From assembly GCA_013076295.1 (NCBI GenBank), contig RQOL01000729.1, positions 1,302,001-1,366,000 on the forward strand: a stretch of DNA of 64,000 nucleotides. Direction: 5' to 3'. Below, in pieces: positions 33,309 through 46,800 of this stretch. Positions within the stretch are counted from its first letter, which is position 1; the number at the start of each line of letters is the position of its first letter. This DNA is from Sanderia malayensis. Lineage: Eukaryota; Cnidaria; Scyphozoa; Semaeostomeae; Pelagiidae. The notes under the pieces were generated by a model. It saw nothing but the letters and a program-made list of their open reading frames with translations. It made no database searches and was not told the origin of the DNA. A program made the translations under genes and the position numbers.

Positions 33309-33573
33309 TGCTTTTTCCGCTCAATCATAAAAGGTTTTTTCCTCGTTAAGTCCCCTCGTAAACTCTTTACAGTTGGGTAAAAAAAAATGACTTCACAGTT
33401 CTTCGAAGGTGCATGAAAGATTAATGAGCGCTTGTGAAAACGATAAACTTCACTGAATAAGGGGTCAACACCTGTAAGCTCGAGCACACAGCGCAGGCAC
33501 CGAGAGGTCGATGCGTACGAGCAACAATAATAATTGTTATGGGTGGGAGGGCTAGCCTGAATGCCTCACGATT

Positions 33574-33620
33574 TCTTGTAGTTAAATACACGTTACATAT
33601 ACGTGTATTTAACTACAAGA
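33574..33620. repeat. perfect 20-bp inverted repeat, 7-nt spacer
   Basis: Arms 33574-33593 (TCTTGTAGTTAAATACACGT) and 33601-33620, exact reverse complements around TACATAT. It lies in the shared M2/M3 upstream region and could form a hairpin or bind a dimeric factor. Confidence 0.9.
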
Positions 33621-34594
33621 TATTGAGCCTGTAGATCTACGATAATAGATGAAAAGATATTTCTCGCCACGCTGCCAACTTGTAGCTGAGGTGTGAGGGA
33701 TAACGATCAGTGGGGAGGTCATATATGCTGCATCTCTTGCTCCAATGCCAAGCAGCCCCACTATTCCTTCGTGTGACGGGAATATTGGTGTTTGAAAATA
33801 CTTCTCTACAAAAACAATATTAATTTTCTTTTTGAAAGGGATACTAAAACTATGTGTACAATCAGATCTCCAAAATGTAACTACTTTGAAGATTTACAAG
33901 AACACATTTGTGTGTAGAAGGGTATTTACTTCAAAGTGCCACTGCTTATTCATGATAATACCCCATCTTATCAAGATAATTTTTCACAGAAAATTGAGAA
34001 CAGTTGACCAGCACCAACGATTCTTGATGGAAGCTTTAAGGATAGGCCAAGGGGTGCAAACTCGAGATTCGAAGAGGAGATGGATAAAGGGAAAATAATA
34101 CAAACGTGTACCAATATCATAAGTTGATAAAGTAGTTTGTTTAAGCTACGAAGGGTGCGCGTAGGAACAGATCGACAACGTTTTGTACATTTTTTGAGAT
34201 TTCCACACATGTTGGCAAATTTAAGCACCAAAGACACCATGTGTTGAGACTATTACGAAACGCAAAGTTTTGTATTTCGTTGAATTCGGTGTTTACGTCT
34301 GCTCAAAATCACAACAGGTAGAATCAAAAACATATCCAACAAACAACCAGAGCTCTCAGACAAACAAAGGGGTTCCCAAACAGAACAACGTCCCAACGCA
34401 ACAATATATACCGATGTAAATTGATGTTGACTTGAACGAAGAGGCAAATGGCAGTAACGCATTACATTTAGAGTATCAATTATCAACCATAGTGCTGAAC
34501 GTCTATCGAAAAAAGCCATAAGTTTGCTCTACGCTAAAACGCTTCCATGATTCCATTCAACACGGCTAACTCCGGCGGTAATCGCAACAGGTAC

Positions 34595-34690
34595 TTGCCC
34601 ATAGTTCAGTGGTCGAGAATAGATTGTCCTACACTGAGGTCATGAGATCATCTGGCCAATCCAGTTGGTTTAGGGAGCGAAACAAACGAA
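34595..34690 (+). repeat. tRNA-derived SINE-like fragment
   Basis: An A-box-like stretch TAGTTCAGTGGTCGAGA (34602 on) is followed by a degenerate B-box (GAGGTCATGAGATC, about 34637-34650). The spacing is tRNA-like but no functional cloverleaf is visible. Confidence 0.35.
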
Positions 34691-34850
34691 CGACCTTCGC
34701 TAGGATTCTCTCTCTCTACGAAGGAAAAATTCTAAAAGCGATTAAATTAACTTAACAATGATTTCTTAATGAACACAATATAGTTGTAAACGAAGAAATA
34801 TACGTTATATCGAGAGTTTGGTTTTGAAACATATCGAATATTGCAGCAAA

Positions 34851-37800
34851 ATGGGGACAGCAGCCGTGAAATGGCTAGCGTTTGCTTTTTGTCTCCATGT
34901 TTACGTCACATGTAGTATTTTCGTTGATGCCTTGCCACAAAGATCAATAATCAGAGCAAAGCGCGACTTGGAGGATAAAGAGACGATAAGCGACGCTCTG
35001 TATGAGGATAAAGCTTTCGTAGATGGCTTAAATAGAAATCAGAAGTTGTCTAAGCGCGAGGCGAACGATGCAGCAGAATCGAGTGGCGACAAGAAAGGCG
35101 AAGAAGACGATAAAAGTCACACGTCTGAGAGCGCTCAATTCGGTGCTGAGAATAGCGATGGGAATAGCGATAAAGCTGCATCAGAAAGCCAAGATAGTAA
35201 GCAGGCGGAAAACAATGCATCAACGGCTGGCGCTGACGATAATGCATCATCATCGTCATTATCATCGACAAAGAATAGCGATGAGAAGAAGGAAAATGAA
35301 GACACCAATGCGCAGACACGACACAATGTCGAAGGTAAACATATTGATAGTGTTCAAGCTAAATTGTTAAAAAACGGTATGGACTCAAACGTTGACCAAC
35401 CTTTGACAAACGGTGCCTTAATACAGAAATATGACGCTGCAAGGGACACCAGTAGTGGTGAAATGATAGGCTTTGAAAAACGAACTGAAATAACCAAACA
35501 GCAAGACAGTCCTGTGCCTTCTTCTAATGACAATACTGAAACGAAATCAAAGAGAGACTTATTACCCGTTGCTAACAAAGGCAACGATAATGACAAACAG
35601 AAGACTGCAGGGAATACTGACACTGAACACAAACTGTACAAACGCGAGAAGGAGACGCACGACATACAGGAAGGAGGAGCACCATCACATTTCCAAGTCG
35701 ATGATAAATCTGCCGACTTGGAAATCAATGCTAACTCAGCCGGGGTTAAGGTAAAGGCCAAGCCAGCCTCCTTGCAAGTAGTGTCCCGCCCTGGACAGCA
35801 CGGAGGAGTCCCTGGCCCAATCATGCCATTTATTCCACCACCTGTCCCTGTCCTGCACCACATGCCCCATCACCACAGACGGCATCACCACCATCACCAC
35901 AGACACCACCACCATCCAGAATTCTTCTACCCAAATTTCTTCCCCCCTGTCCATCACGAGGAGTTCATGTCGTATGGCGGTCACTATGGAGGCGGCCATG
36001 AGCCATTCTTTGGAGACGCCCACTTCTACGCCCCGTACCATAATAACATGGAGTACGGAGCTGATAGGGGGAACTGGGGTGGTGGCTGGGATAATGGATA
36101 CCACGGCGGATACGGACCAGAGGGGCACTTATACGGTAGATCAACGGTAGAGACTACCCATGATCCGAGAATGGCAACCCCTGCAGCTCTCGATGGATTC
36201 AATTCAGGTGTTGCGTTGCCAGATATGGACCAACGCTTCATGACGGTGCGTCATCTACCAAGACCACAGGAGAGGTACAATAACATCGAAGATGTGGGGC
36301 ATGGAGGTCCGATGCCAATGTTTGGACCAATGGCCGAGGAAGGAGAGGACAGAGCAGCAGATGAATACAGATACCATGTACCACGACCACGTTTTGGCAG
36401 AGATGAAGAGCTACACTACCAAGGAGCTCGCAAACGCAGATTCAGACCAGAAGTATCATTCCAAGATTATACGCCACAATCATCAAGGTAAGAATTTTAC
36501 TCAGTGCAAATGCATATCAATATAGAACACAGCAGATCAGGACGTTTATCCTGTAACTTATACGTATTGATAGCTCCTAAGTAGGGGGTAATTGTCGTCA
36601 AAATTAAGAACAAGAACAAGTGTCTCTTTGCAAAGAGTTTGTGAATAAACAATGATCAAGTTGAGTTGATGTTGACAAACTTTAATCTTACGCGCACCTT
36701 AGAAATAGTGTACAGACACTAAAAAATCTATACGCAGGATTAAATATGGGTGTGGCAGGTGTAACCATGGTCGTAGGTAGAAACGCAAAGTGAAAGTGAT
36801 TACTAACCTGTCATTGGATGCCGGGAAGAAACGCGATCCTTGAAAGCTGAGTGAGCAAAGCAACTTGTACCAACAGGTCGAAAGATCGCCACAAGATCAG
36901 GCATGTGGAGAGATGGTACCAGTAAATAACCTGCAAACAAAAACAGTCTAAGTCTCTTAGAAAAACATGCAACATTAACTTTATTCAATCGGTAACTTGT
37001 ACTATGAAAACGGTTAATTCAACGGTTAAGTAGTTTCAAAAACAATCTAGAATAGGTGACATTTCGGAAACATGTTACTTAAAACTTGCAGATGTTATAG
37101 TCGAATGCTTGCTGTAGAAATATGTCCCTCTGCAGTGAAATTATTTTTAGTGTCTCCTCAGATTCAGTTCTAATCAGGGGCCCACTTCCCCACTTCTGGG
37201 GGCCACATTTCCATGTTAACAGAAAGAGCCTTTAATTTCCACGAGAAAAAAACGAATTTTTAGTTTCAAATATAAATAAAACGTTCCATTTTCAACGTAT
37301 TTTGAGTTTCACATATACATAGAACTTCGCAATAAATCTTGAAGCAAAACACGAGGCTTCTACATAAGCACTAGGCACGAGTCAAATTCTCAAATAACAT
37401 AAGTGCCATATGTATGCAGCAAAGGCAGATATAGTTAGAACAATATCGTTAAATTGTTGCATATATTCCATATGCAACAATTTAACGATTCTTAAGATCT
37501 GTAGTTGCTTATGCGAGTCAAAGTTAGTGGATTGATGTACTCAAAAACATTAAACAATTTACTCCATACAATAATATACTGCATTGTACTACACTTTGCT
37601 GAACTATCCTCTAAAAAGAGTGGCTATGTTTATTGTTACATCACAAAATTTGCAAATTTTTTTTGTAGACGAGACCATGCAAGAGAAAGATTTCAAATTC
37701 CAACATTTGGCAGCAAGACATTCAGTCCCGTGGGCCTGCCCGAATTGCCGGCCGGAGACGACAGCATCGGTACCCCAATGACGAACCAGTTTCATGGCGA

Positions 37801-40800
37801 CGATGAAGGTGCCGATGATTACGAGGGCCACGGTTCGCCAACTCAATCACAGGGCTTCCACGATCACATGCCATCACCCTCACCCGAAGTGCATACGGAC
37901 AGCGCGTCACCGCTCAGCGAGCAAGAGGAGGCGATGAAAGAGGACCACGAGTACAAATCGTTGACCCAAATGCAAGAAGAAATGTACCAGAGGATACAAA
38001 AACAGGAGCCTACTTACGCCCCGATGGCAGATGGCCCAATGGGTGATAATCAAAGAGGTATTGCCAGGAGCTTTGGAAAAGCTGAGAGGAATAGTGATGA
38101 CGAGGAAGAAGAGGATGATGATGATGACAAGTTGACGAGGAAAGGAGGAAAAGAAGGAGGCAATGTATTCAAGAAAGGTATTATATCGAGCACAAAGTCG
38201 GCCAATAATACATCACCTGCGGCAAAGTTTGTCAACGAAGCAGCAAAGCAAAGAAGCAAAGTATCCCAGAAAAACAAGCTCTCTGTAAACAAATCTGAGA
38301 AGGCTGCAGGAAAAAAGAAATCAGGTCAAAAGAAAGCTGAGGCGAAAAAAACAAAAAAACAAGTCAAAGTTGGAAAGAAATCAAAGAAAAGCAAACGAAG
38401 TGCTGTGGAAAGCAGTAAGAAACCCAAGCTTACTCCTGAGCACGAGGAGCACCAAAAGGGCGGCAAGAAGAATACAGTAATTGTAAACCGACCACCAATT
38501 CTTTATCACCCACCCCCCGAGATTTACCACAGACCACCAATCGTTCTTCACAGACCACCTATTCTCGTACAAAGACCAGCCATCGTCTATCACCAGCCAC
38601 CAGTGATCGTTCATCGCCCAGCTGTGCTGTACAGACAGCCGCCATTGGTATTCCACCAACCGCCGCCAGTCGAAAACCAGCCTCTGCTTCACTCCGAGGA
38701 TACGTTCACCACACATCCTGTGTTAACGCACATTAAATCACACCTCGAACACGCAGGCACGTATCTGTCGGTGCCTCATGCGATGCAGTGGCGTGGTGAT
38801 TCGGGTATGGCTGCGGGGGAGCACGTAGACTCGCTCGGAGCTCTTACCGATCACGACGACGATCACGCCGCAGGCGTTTTCGATCTGGCCCAGGGCCAAG
38901 GTTTCACACACAATACAATACCCGATTCGGATGAAGAGGCGGAACAGAAATCAGGCATTCCAAAGCAAGACAAGAGAACATCAAAAGCAGGCAACAAAAA
39001 ATCCGCTCTCTTACACGCACTCAAAGCGCACAAGAAAACGAAACGAGAAGCACCAAAACAGCCAGAAAAACAGACAAACTCGACAGTTGCAACTGTTGCA
39101 AAGGCTGCAGATGTTGCAAATGCCGCAAACGCAACTGACATCAAGCCACAGCAAAACAACACTAAACGAAGTGAAACGCACGAGAAAAAAGGAACAAAGA
39201 AGGACGTTGTCGTCAATCGCCCTCCAATCATTTACCACCCACCTCCAGAAATATACCACAGGCCTGACATCGTCATTCACAGACCTCCAATCGTCATTCA
39301 CAGGCCACCGATTATCTATCATCAACCGCCTGTAATTGTTCATAGACCAGCAGTTGTGTACCATCAACCACCGATTATCTTTCACCAACCTCCACCTGCA
39401 GTGCAGCAGCCATTGTTGTACTCTCACGATACGTTTGTCGTTCATCCAAGCTTTGTCGCTCAGCATCTTGGCTCCATCTTGAGAACAGCGCACCACTACG
39501 TTGGACCACCGCGACTGTTGACTCACTTAGGGCAACCTTTGTTCGAGGGACATGACCTGAAAGAGGATAACTACCACCAATCCGATTCTCACAGCTTCGA
39601 TTTGTCACACATGGGCGGAGAAGAAGCAGAGGGATTTGCCGGCGGACATCACGACATCGGTGGGATGTTCACTCGCTTGAATGGCGTCAGTGACGACGGT
39701 CATATGGGCGGATTCGGTGGTGAAGGACACGGATTCGGTGGTGAAGGACACGGATTCGGTGGTGAAGGACACGGATTCGGTGGTGAAGGACATGGATTTG
39801 GTGGCGAAGGTCATGGATTCGAAGGTGAAGGCCACGGTGGATTCGATGGCGGCCACTTAGGTGGATCTTCTTTCGGTGGTGAATATGGCGGACATGGTGG
39901 TTTCGGAGGATTCGGAGGTGACGGGCACATGGGCGGATTTGGAGGTGATGGGCATATGGGCGGACTTGGTGGCGGATATGCCAGAGACCTACAAGGCATG
40001 GACGATGCTCAACGTGGAGGATTCCAGGGAGATCAGGCAGGAGGTGAAGAAAACAGCTTGATGCAGCAACTGGCTGGTGGCGGACTGTCCAAGAGATCCA
40101 AAGTAGCACACGTCAAATACAGAAAGTCGAAAAAAGGCAAGGCCGCAGGTACAGCTAAGCACCAAGAAATTCTGGGCAGTCACATGTTAAATAGTCCGAA
40201 TCCCGTCCAAATATACCACACTATTGGCTCGGATAGCCACGCGATAGGATATGATCAATTGCACAACGAAGGGGCATATCCAAACCACTTTTACAATACC
40301 GTTTTCAATCATGAAATGTACGCATCGGCTCATCCTGAACCAGCAGCTTTACACTCCGTACAAGCAGCTCCTGAATTTGGGCCAGTTGTGGTACAACAAC
40401 CGGTACACCAGTACCAGGAAACACATGCACCAATACATGAGTATCAAATAGCTCCTGCGCCATTACATGATTTTCATGCCACCAATGAGGCAATACATGA
40501 GTTCCATGACATTCCCGAGTCACCACAAGACTTTCATGGCGTTCCCGAGCAATTACACGATTTTCATGAAAGTGAACAACTTGCCCCCACGGAAGAGGCC
40601 ATATCCCCTGTAACACACGTGGTTCAAGGCCAAACCATACACCATTACAATCCCCCAGTCGTTGTGCACCCCGTTTACCATGAAGTGGAATCCCCGGAGG
40701 GCCAAAACTCCGATCTAGGCTACGTCCCCGAGGAAGGCTCGGCCACCCATTACGTCCACTACCACCCTCTCACCATTCACCACCACCACATTCACCACTT

Positions 40801-43800
40801 TCACATTCTGAAGCCCGAAGTAGAGAACCACGTGGAGCACGTGCACCATGTTCACACGGAGCACGTTTTCAAGGTGCTCGATGACGATCATCATCATGAA
40901 CATAAACATAAACAACACCATAATCACCATCACCATGGACATGTTGTTTTCAAACATATTGACCTTGACAGTGATAAGAACGATCGTAATGATGATGATG
41001 ATGATAATGATGAAGACAGTGATAATAATGACGACAGTTATGAGATCAATAAAAAATCTGATATTACAGAGCATGATGAAGGTAACCACTTAATGATTAA
41101 CGCTAGTTAGAACTACTACTGCTACTACTACTACTATTAGAATTGCTACTACAATAACTACTGCTGCTCTTACAACAACAACAACCTCTACTGTCACCAC
41201 CACTAGATTCAGTTGCTACTAACTTTAGTTTCTCTTACTATAAAAGATGGTTTTTAAATAGTCAAAGCCTGATCTAATCATACACACAAAGCATTTTATA
41301 CGAATCAAAATAACTAACACTACCCCCCGGATATCTCTAATACCCTTTGACAACAATGAGGAACAAGAAGAAACCACGGGGGTCAGCTGCATCAATAGCT
41401 GAACAGATTTCAAAACATCCTCCTTGTAATACGTGTAGTATTGCTTGGCATTGCTATGCTGATGGCAAGATTCCGCCCTAAGTTTTATAACTAACAATGC
41501 TAGAAACGAAACTATTTACTGACACGACTTCATCATGTTCTTTGATCCTTCTCTAGAACTTCTGTAAAATACTTTATCAATCAAAAACAGTACCCAAATA
41601 CGCATAGGTGGGATGAGTATTTTCGGCAAAATAAACGGTCTTTATACAGAGGTGAAGCTTGATTAACTTGTAGCCGACCTCATAGTCTCCACTTGTTCCA
41701 ATGAATTGATTTAATACGCACACGCACACACAAACACACACGCACAATGAAACAACACAAAGTCTAACAAACCTCAAACTATCAATCGCGTATAGGACCA
41801 GCTCTAATTTATTATCGAATACCAGTGACAATCAACAAATTGTTATAGTTTTACATGAAAATTGAAAATTCAATATCGTCACACGAAGTTTTTTGTCTCT
41901 CCACAGAAGCCCCAGACGTCAGTAGATACCTAAATGGTGCAGTTGGCCCTGAACGAGCGCAAGAGACAAGTCCATTGGAACAAAGCGAGATAGAAAACGG
42001 CATTGTTCCGGAACATGAGCCTCAGCTGGTAGAGTCATCATCGCCAGAGAAAGAATACGAGTCGAATGCTTACCAGAGAAGCCCGGAATACCAGCAAGTG
42101 CCGGCGTCAGCATTTACAGGACAAGCCAATACCAACATATTCGGTCCTATGGTGCCGATGATGAGCGGGAAGTTCCCTGCACCGGAGGCTGACAATGGGT
42201 ACGGTGGCGACTTTGACGCCGTCAGATCAGATGTTCCGGATCAGGAAGAGGATGGAAGCAAAAAGTCGAAGATCAGCAAAGGAAAAAAGAAGCACCATCG
42301 AAAGAGCGACGCGTCAAAGAAGCAGTTCATTGACGGCGGCCTCGGACATGGAGCAGGTACGGTGTCATTCAAGACTATAAGCCCTCTAAGCGTTTGTAAG
42401 AATCGGCAATGCTGCATGAAGCTGGAAAATTAGGCCCAAGCGCAACCAACCAAGCCTGACAGCTTGGCCATAACGGACAAAAATTACGTGGTCAGCCGGA
42501 CGTCTCGAATAGCAACACGCTATTATATGTTAGCCATGCTTAGCCTGCATTTAAGCAGGTTGTTAACCCTTGAAGTGATTGATAACAACAAGCGTTAACC
42601 CTACTTAAACTTAAGCATAAAAACTCGGATAACGCGTCATATGACTACGTTTCAGATCAATTTCACTCTGCTTTCATTTAGGATTTGGCTCCGGCGGTGC
42701 TGGATACGGTGGAGGCTATGGATTCGGAGGCTGTGGAAACGGAGGTGGCTCCTATGGTTTCAATGGTGCACAAGCAACACAAGGTGGCGTCGACATCGGC
42801 AACTCTGGTTGCTTTGATGGAGGTTATGGCCAGGATAGTGGCCATGACGGTGGTCATGATAGTGGACATGGCTTTGGTTTTGGCTACGGATACCCTGGCG
42901 GATTTGGACACGTCAACCATGTGGATCATCACGAGGATCACGGTGTAGACACTGTTTATCATCGTCCACCTCTTGTTGTCCGCCCACCCGATGACGTCAT
43001 CCACAGACCAGACATCGTGCTGCATCGTGCGCCTATTGTTGTGCATCAGCGACCAGTCATCTATCATCAAGCACCAGTTGTCGTGCACAAGCCACCAGTT
43101 GTCGTGCACCAATCGCCAATTATCGTGCACCCAGTCATTCACCATCACAAGTTTGTGACGCATCACGTACACGATCTTCACATCGTGCCAGTACAGCACG
43201 ATAATCATTGCGGGTGTGCAGGCAAAAAGGACTGCATCTGTGACAGTAGCAGCAGTGGCAAGGCAGCCGTCAGCGATGAGGACAAAGACACTGATGATGA
43301 TGATAGTAAAAAGAGGTCCGATGTCTCGAGCAAAAAAGACGAAAATAAAGAAAAAGAACAAGTGAGGAATATCAGATCCTTGGCCGAAGATATGCAGAGC
43401 ATCATCAATGAAAAATTTCGCAGAGAGGTAAGCAACATAACCTAATACAACATTATTCCATAACAACTAACCAATCATATACTTACACCATTCCTCCACA
43501 TACATCATATAGACTAGTACGCAACCCACGTAGTGCATTCCCATGCAGTTTCACGCGAGTTTAGATGCATACGAAGTTAGATGTGATACTCCAAATGATG
43601 ACATCATCATGTTGTTGTTGAGTGCAGAAATATAGTGCAGAATATTCCATTGAGTTCATGGTGGCAGGGTGGTATCAGTGTAGGATTACAACTAAGCAAC
43701 TAACCTAAAACGACTTTTCACCAACTTGACTAACTGATAATTTCTAATGATGGACAAATTTGTCGCCAAATAAGTAAAAATATCAGCAATAATAACAATA

Positions 43801-46800
43801 ACAATCAACCGTGTACACTAACTTTAAAACATGTACTAACCCAAAACGAACACACTTAAAACAAATGCAAACCTAACAAACACTAACAAAAATGTCAACA
43901 AATTATAAACGAAACACTAACCAGACTCTAACTCGATTTCTGACTCGAACCAAACCATGTTTTTAGGTGAAAGAAACCTCCCACGAACCAAAAACAAACG
44001 CAAAACACCGGCACTCTGCTAAACGCGCTTCGGTACCAAAATCAAGCGCGAAGGGAATTGAAAAATTCAAGACGGCAAAGAAGAAGAAAAAGGACGTTGT
44101 CGTAAACCGACCACCTATCATTTATCACCCGCCACCTGAGATTTATCACAGACCAGACATAGTCGTACACCGACCACCTCTGCTCATCCACCGCCCATCA
44201 ATCATATACCACCAGCCGCCAGTTATTGTGCATCGTCCCGCGGTTGTTTACCACCAACCTCCACTTGTTTTCCACCAGCCACCTCCAGCAGTTCAGCAGC
44301 CACTGCTCGTATCGCACGACTCATTCTCCATGCACCCAGCACGCTCGTACACGCACATGGGATCAGTTGTAAACAAAGTCGGCAGTTATGTTGGAGTGCC
44401 ACATGGTCCCATCATGGGCTACCCACACAGCCAGTTCTACGGCCCAACAGGCTACGCACCAGCCTCGGGAAGCTACCAGCCATATAGCCATTCAATGGCA
44501 TTCGCTGGACCTCACGGTGTTCCAGAATTTCACCAGTCAGAGCATGGATTTGATGGCGGATTCGATGGACATGGAGCCTTCATGGGACACGGCGGATTCG
44601 AAGGAGGACACGGCGGGTTCGAAGGTCACGGAGGATTTGAAGGACACGGTGGATTCGAAGGGCATGGTGGATTCGAAGGGCATGGTGTCTTTGATGGACA
44701 CGCCTTTGGACGTGGCTTGCCAGAGCAGGAAAATGCCATGACAAGAGGTATGCCAGGCATGCAACCAATGGGACCACCTGAACAGATGCCAGAGCCAGCA
44801 CCAATGGGACAACCAGATTATCCAATGGGAGGTGCAGTGGGAACACCATATCAAGGTAATACACATCATTTGCGATAACAGCTCAACTAACTTAAGAATT
44901 GCTCATGAAACATCTTAATCTCCACACAATTTAATGCTGGCAATATAGGGTCCTAAGCTCGCAATTATAATTATAATTAAATATAATAATTAAAAAATCA
45001 TTTGCCCAGTTTTCATTCTGACTCGCCCCAGCTCGTGTTGCTCCTGATCGTCGGAGCAAGAGCTTCAACAATTCCATAATGCATAGTTAACACTGAATAA
45101 TTCGAAGACCCTGGGAATAAGGGCCAGGACCTGGGGATCAGTACGGCAGAAATGCATAGCAAAATCAGTAAAATTGAACAATAAAAGTACAACAATATAA
45201 GATTAAAGGTTTCTTTTAGAAGGGTTGGTCTCCAAGAAACGTTTTGGGCAACAAAATTCTTGGGTAAATTTGGGAGAGTTTGAGCTACATGCATTCTAAT
45301 TATACAGAGTTGACTACAATTGAGTTTTTCATCGCACATTCTTATATTACGTGAATTGCATCGATTATTTTAGGTGGTCCAGAAGGTGTCCCAGAAGGTC
45401 TCCCAGAAGGAGAGCAACAGCTACCACCTCAATTCAAAAGACACGGAGTTCCCAAGAAGCCAAAGGAAAACGCTAAAGTCACCAAGTCGAAGCGATCTGT
45501 ATCAGATGACGTCAAAGGTGCAAAAAAGAATCATGTTGTTGTACAACGGCCTGATTTGATCTATCACCAAAGACCAGAGATCTATCACAGACCACCGCTG
45601 ATCTTCCACCAGCCAGATCTTGTTATTCACCGACCACCGTACGTTATACACAGACCGGCAGTTGTTGTACACAGACCAGCAGTCATTTACCATCAACCAC
45701 CGGTTGTGTTCAACACCCCAAACCCTATGGTTCACACGCCTGAAGCCGTCTCTCATGACATGTTTTTCACGCACCAAGTGCCACATCACATCGGCTCTGA
45801 AATATCTCATGCTGGTGGTGTAGTTGCTCAGGGTGGATACCACGCTGATGAAGAGGCTCACACAGACGACTTCCATGGCGGCTTAGAAGGTGGAGATCAC
45901 GATGGAGCATTCGGAGGACTCGGACACGACGGCGGACTCGGACATGACATGGGATTCGGACATTTTGGCGGATTCGGGCATGGTGGCGGATTTGGGCATG
46001 ACATCGGATTCGGAGGACATGAATTTGGGGGATTCGAACATGAAAGTGGACTTGCTGCAGGGCATGGATTTGGTGGCGAAGAGGGAGGTTTTAAGAGAGG
46101 CCTCAAAAGCAAAAAACCAAAGAAAAGCAAAGCAGAGAAAAAGCACCACGTTGTTGTGCAACGACCAGATCTTGTGTACCATCAAAGACCGGAGATCTAC
46201 CACAGACCACCATTGATTGTTCACAGACCAGATGTCGTTGTACACAGACCACCATATGTTGTACATCGACCAGATGTCATCGTACACAGACCAGACGTTG
46301 TCTATCACCAGCCACCAGTCGTATTCAATACACCAGATCCAGTTGTGCACCAGCCACACGCTGTCTCTCATGACATGTATGTGACACATCAAGAGCCACA
46401 TCACGTTGGCTCTGAGGTATCTCATATTGGTGGAGAGGTTGGCCACGATGGATACTATGCAGGCCATGAGGAAGGGTACGATGATCATGGATATGGCTAT
46501 GGACATACCGGCTACGGTTATGGTCACGATTTGGGACATGGCTATGGTCAAGATATTGGGCATGGCTATGGTCACGAGTTCGGAAACGGAATTGGAGGGG
46601 TGAAACGGAGTAAGCCTGTCAAAACAATAGTAAGAATAGCACGGGACGCATCAGAAGATACAAAAGAAACTGACAAAAAATCAAGCAAAGAAACTGATAG
46701 CAAATCAAGCAAAGAAACTGATAACAAGTCAAGCAAAGAAGCTGATGAAAAGTCAAGCAAAGAAGCTGATGACAAATCAAGCAAAGAAAAGGCAAAGGGA

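Larger units (their letters stand above)
33309..34850. promoter_or_regulatory. divergent intergenic region between M2 and M3
   Basis: About 1.5 kb between two signal-peptide starts that point away from each other, so it must hold both promoters. It contains a perfect 20-bp inverted repeat (33574-33620) and a tRNA-like fragment (34600-34690). No coding exon or clear TATA box was identified. Confidence 0.5.

Noticed and set aside
42678..43466. 262-codon minus-strand open frame opposite M3
   Set aside because: Antisense of the HRP/Gly repeats. Similar long shadows occur opposite most M3 exons.
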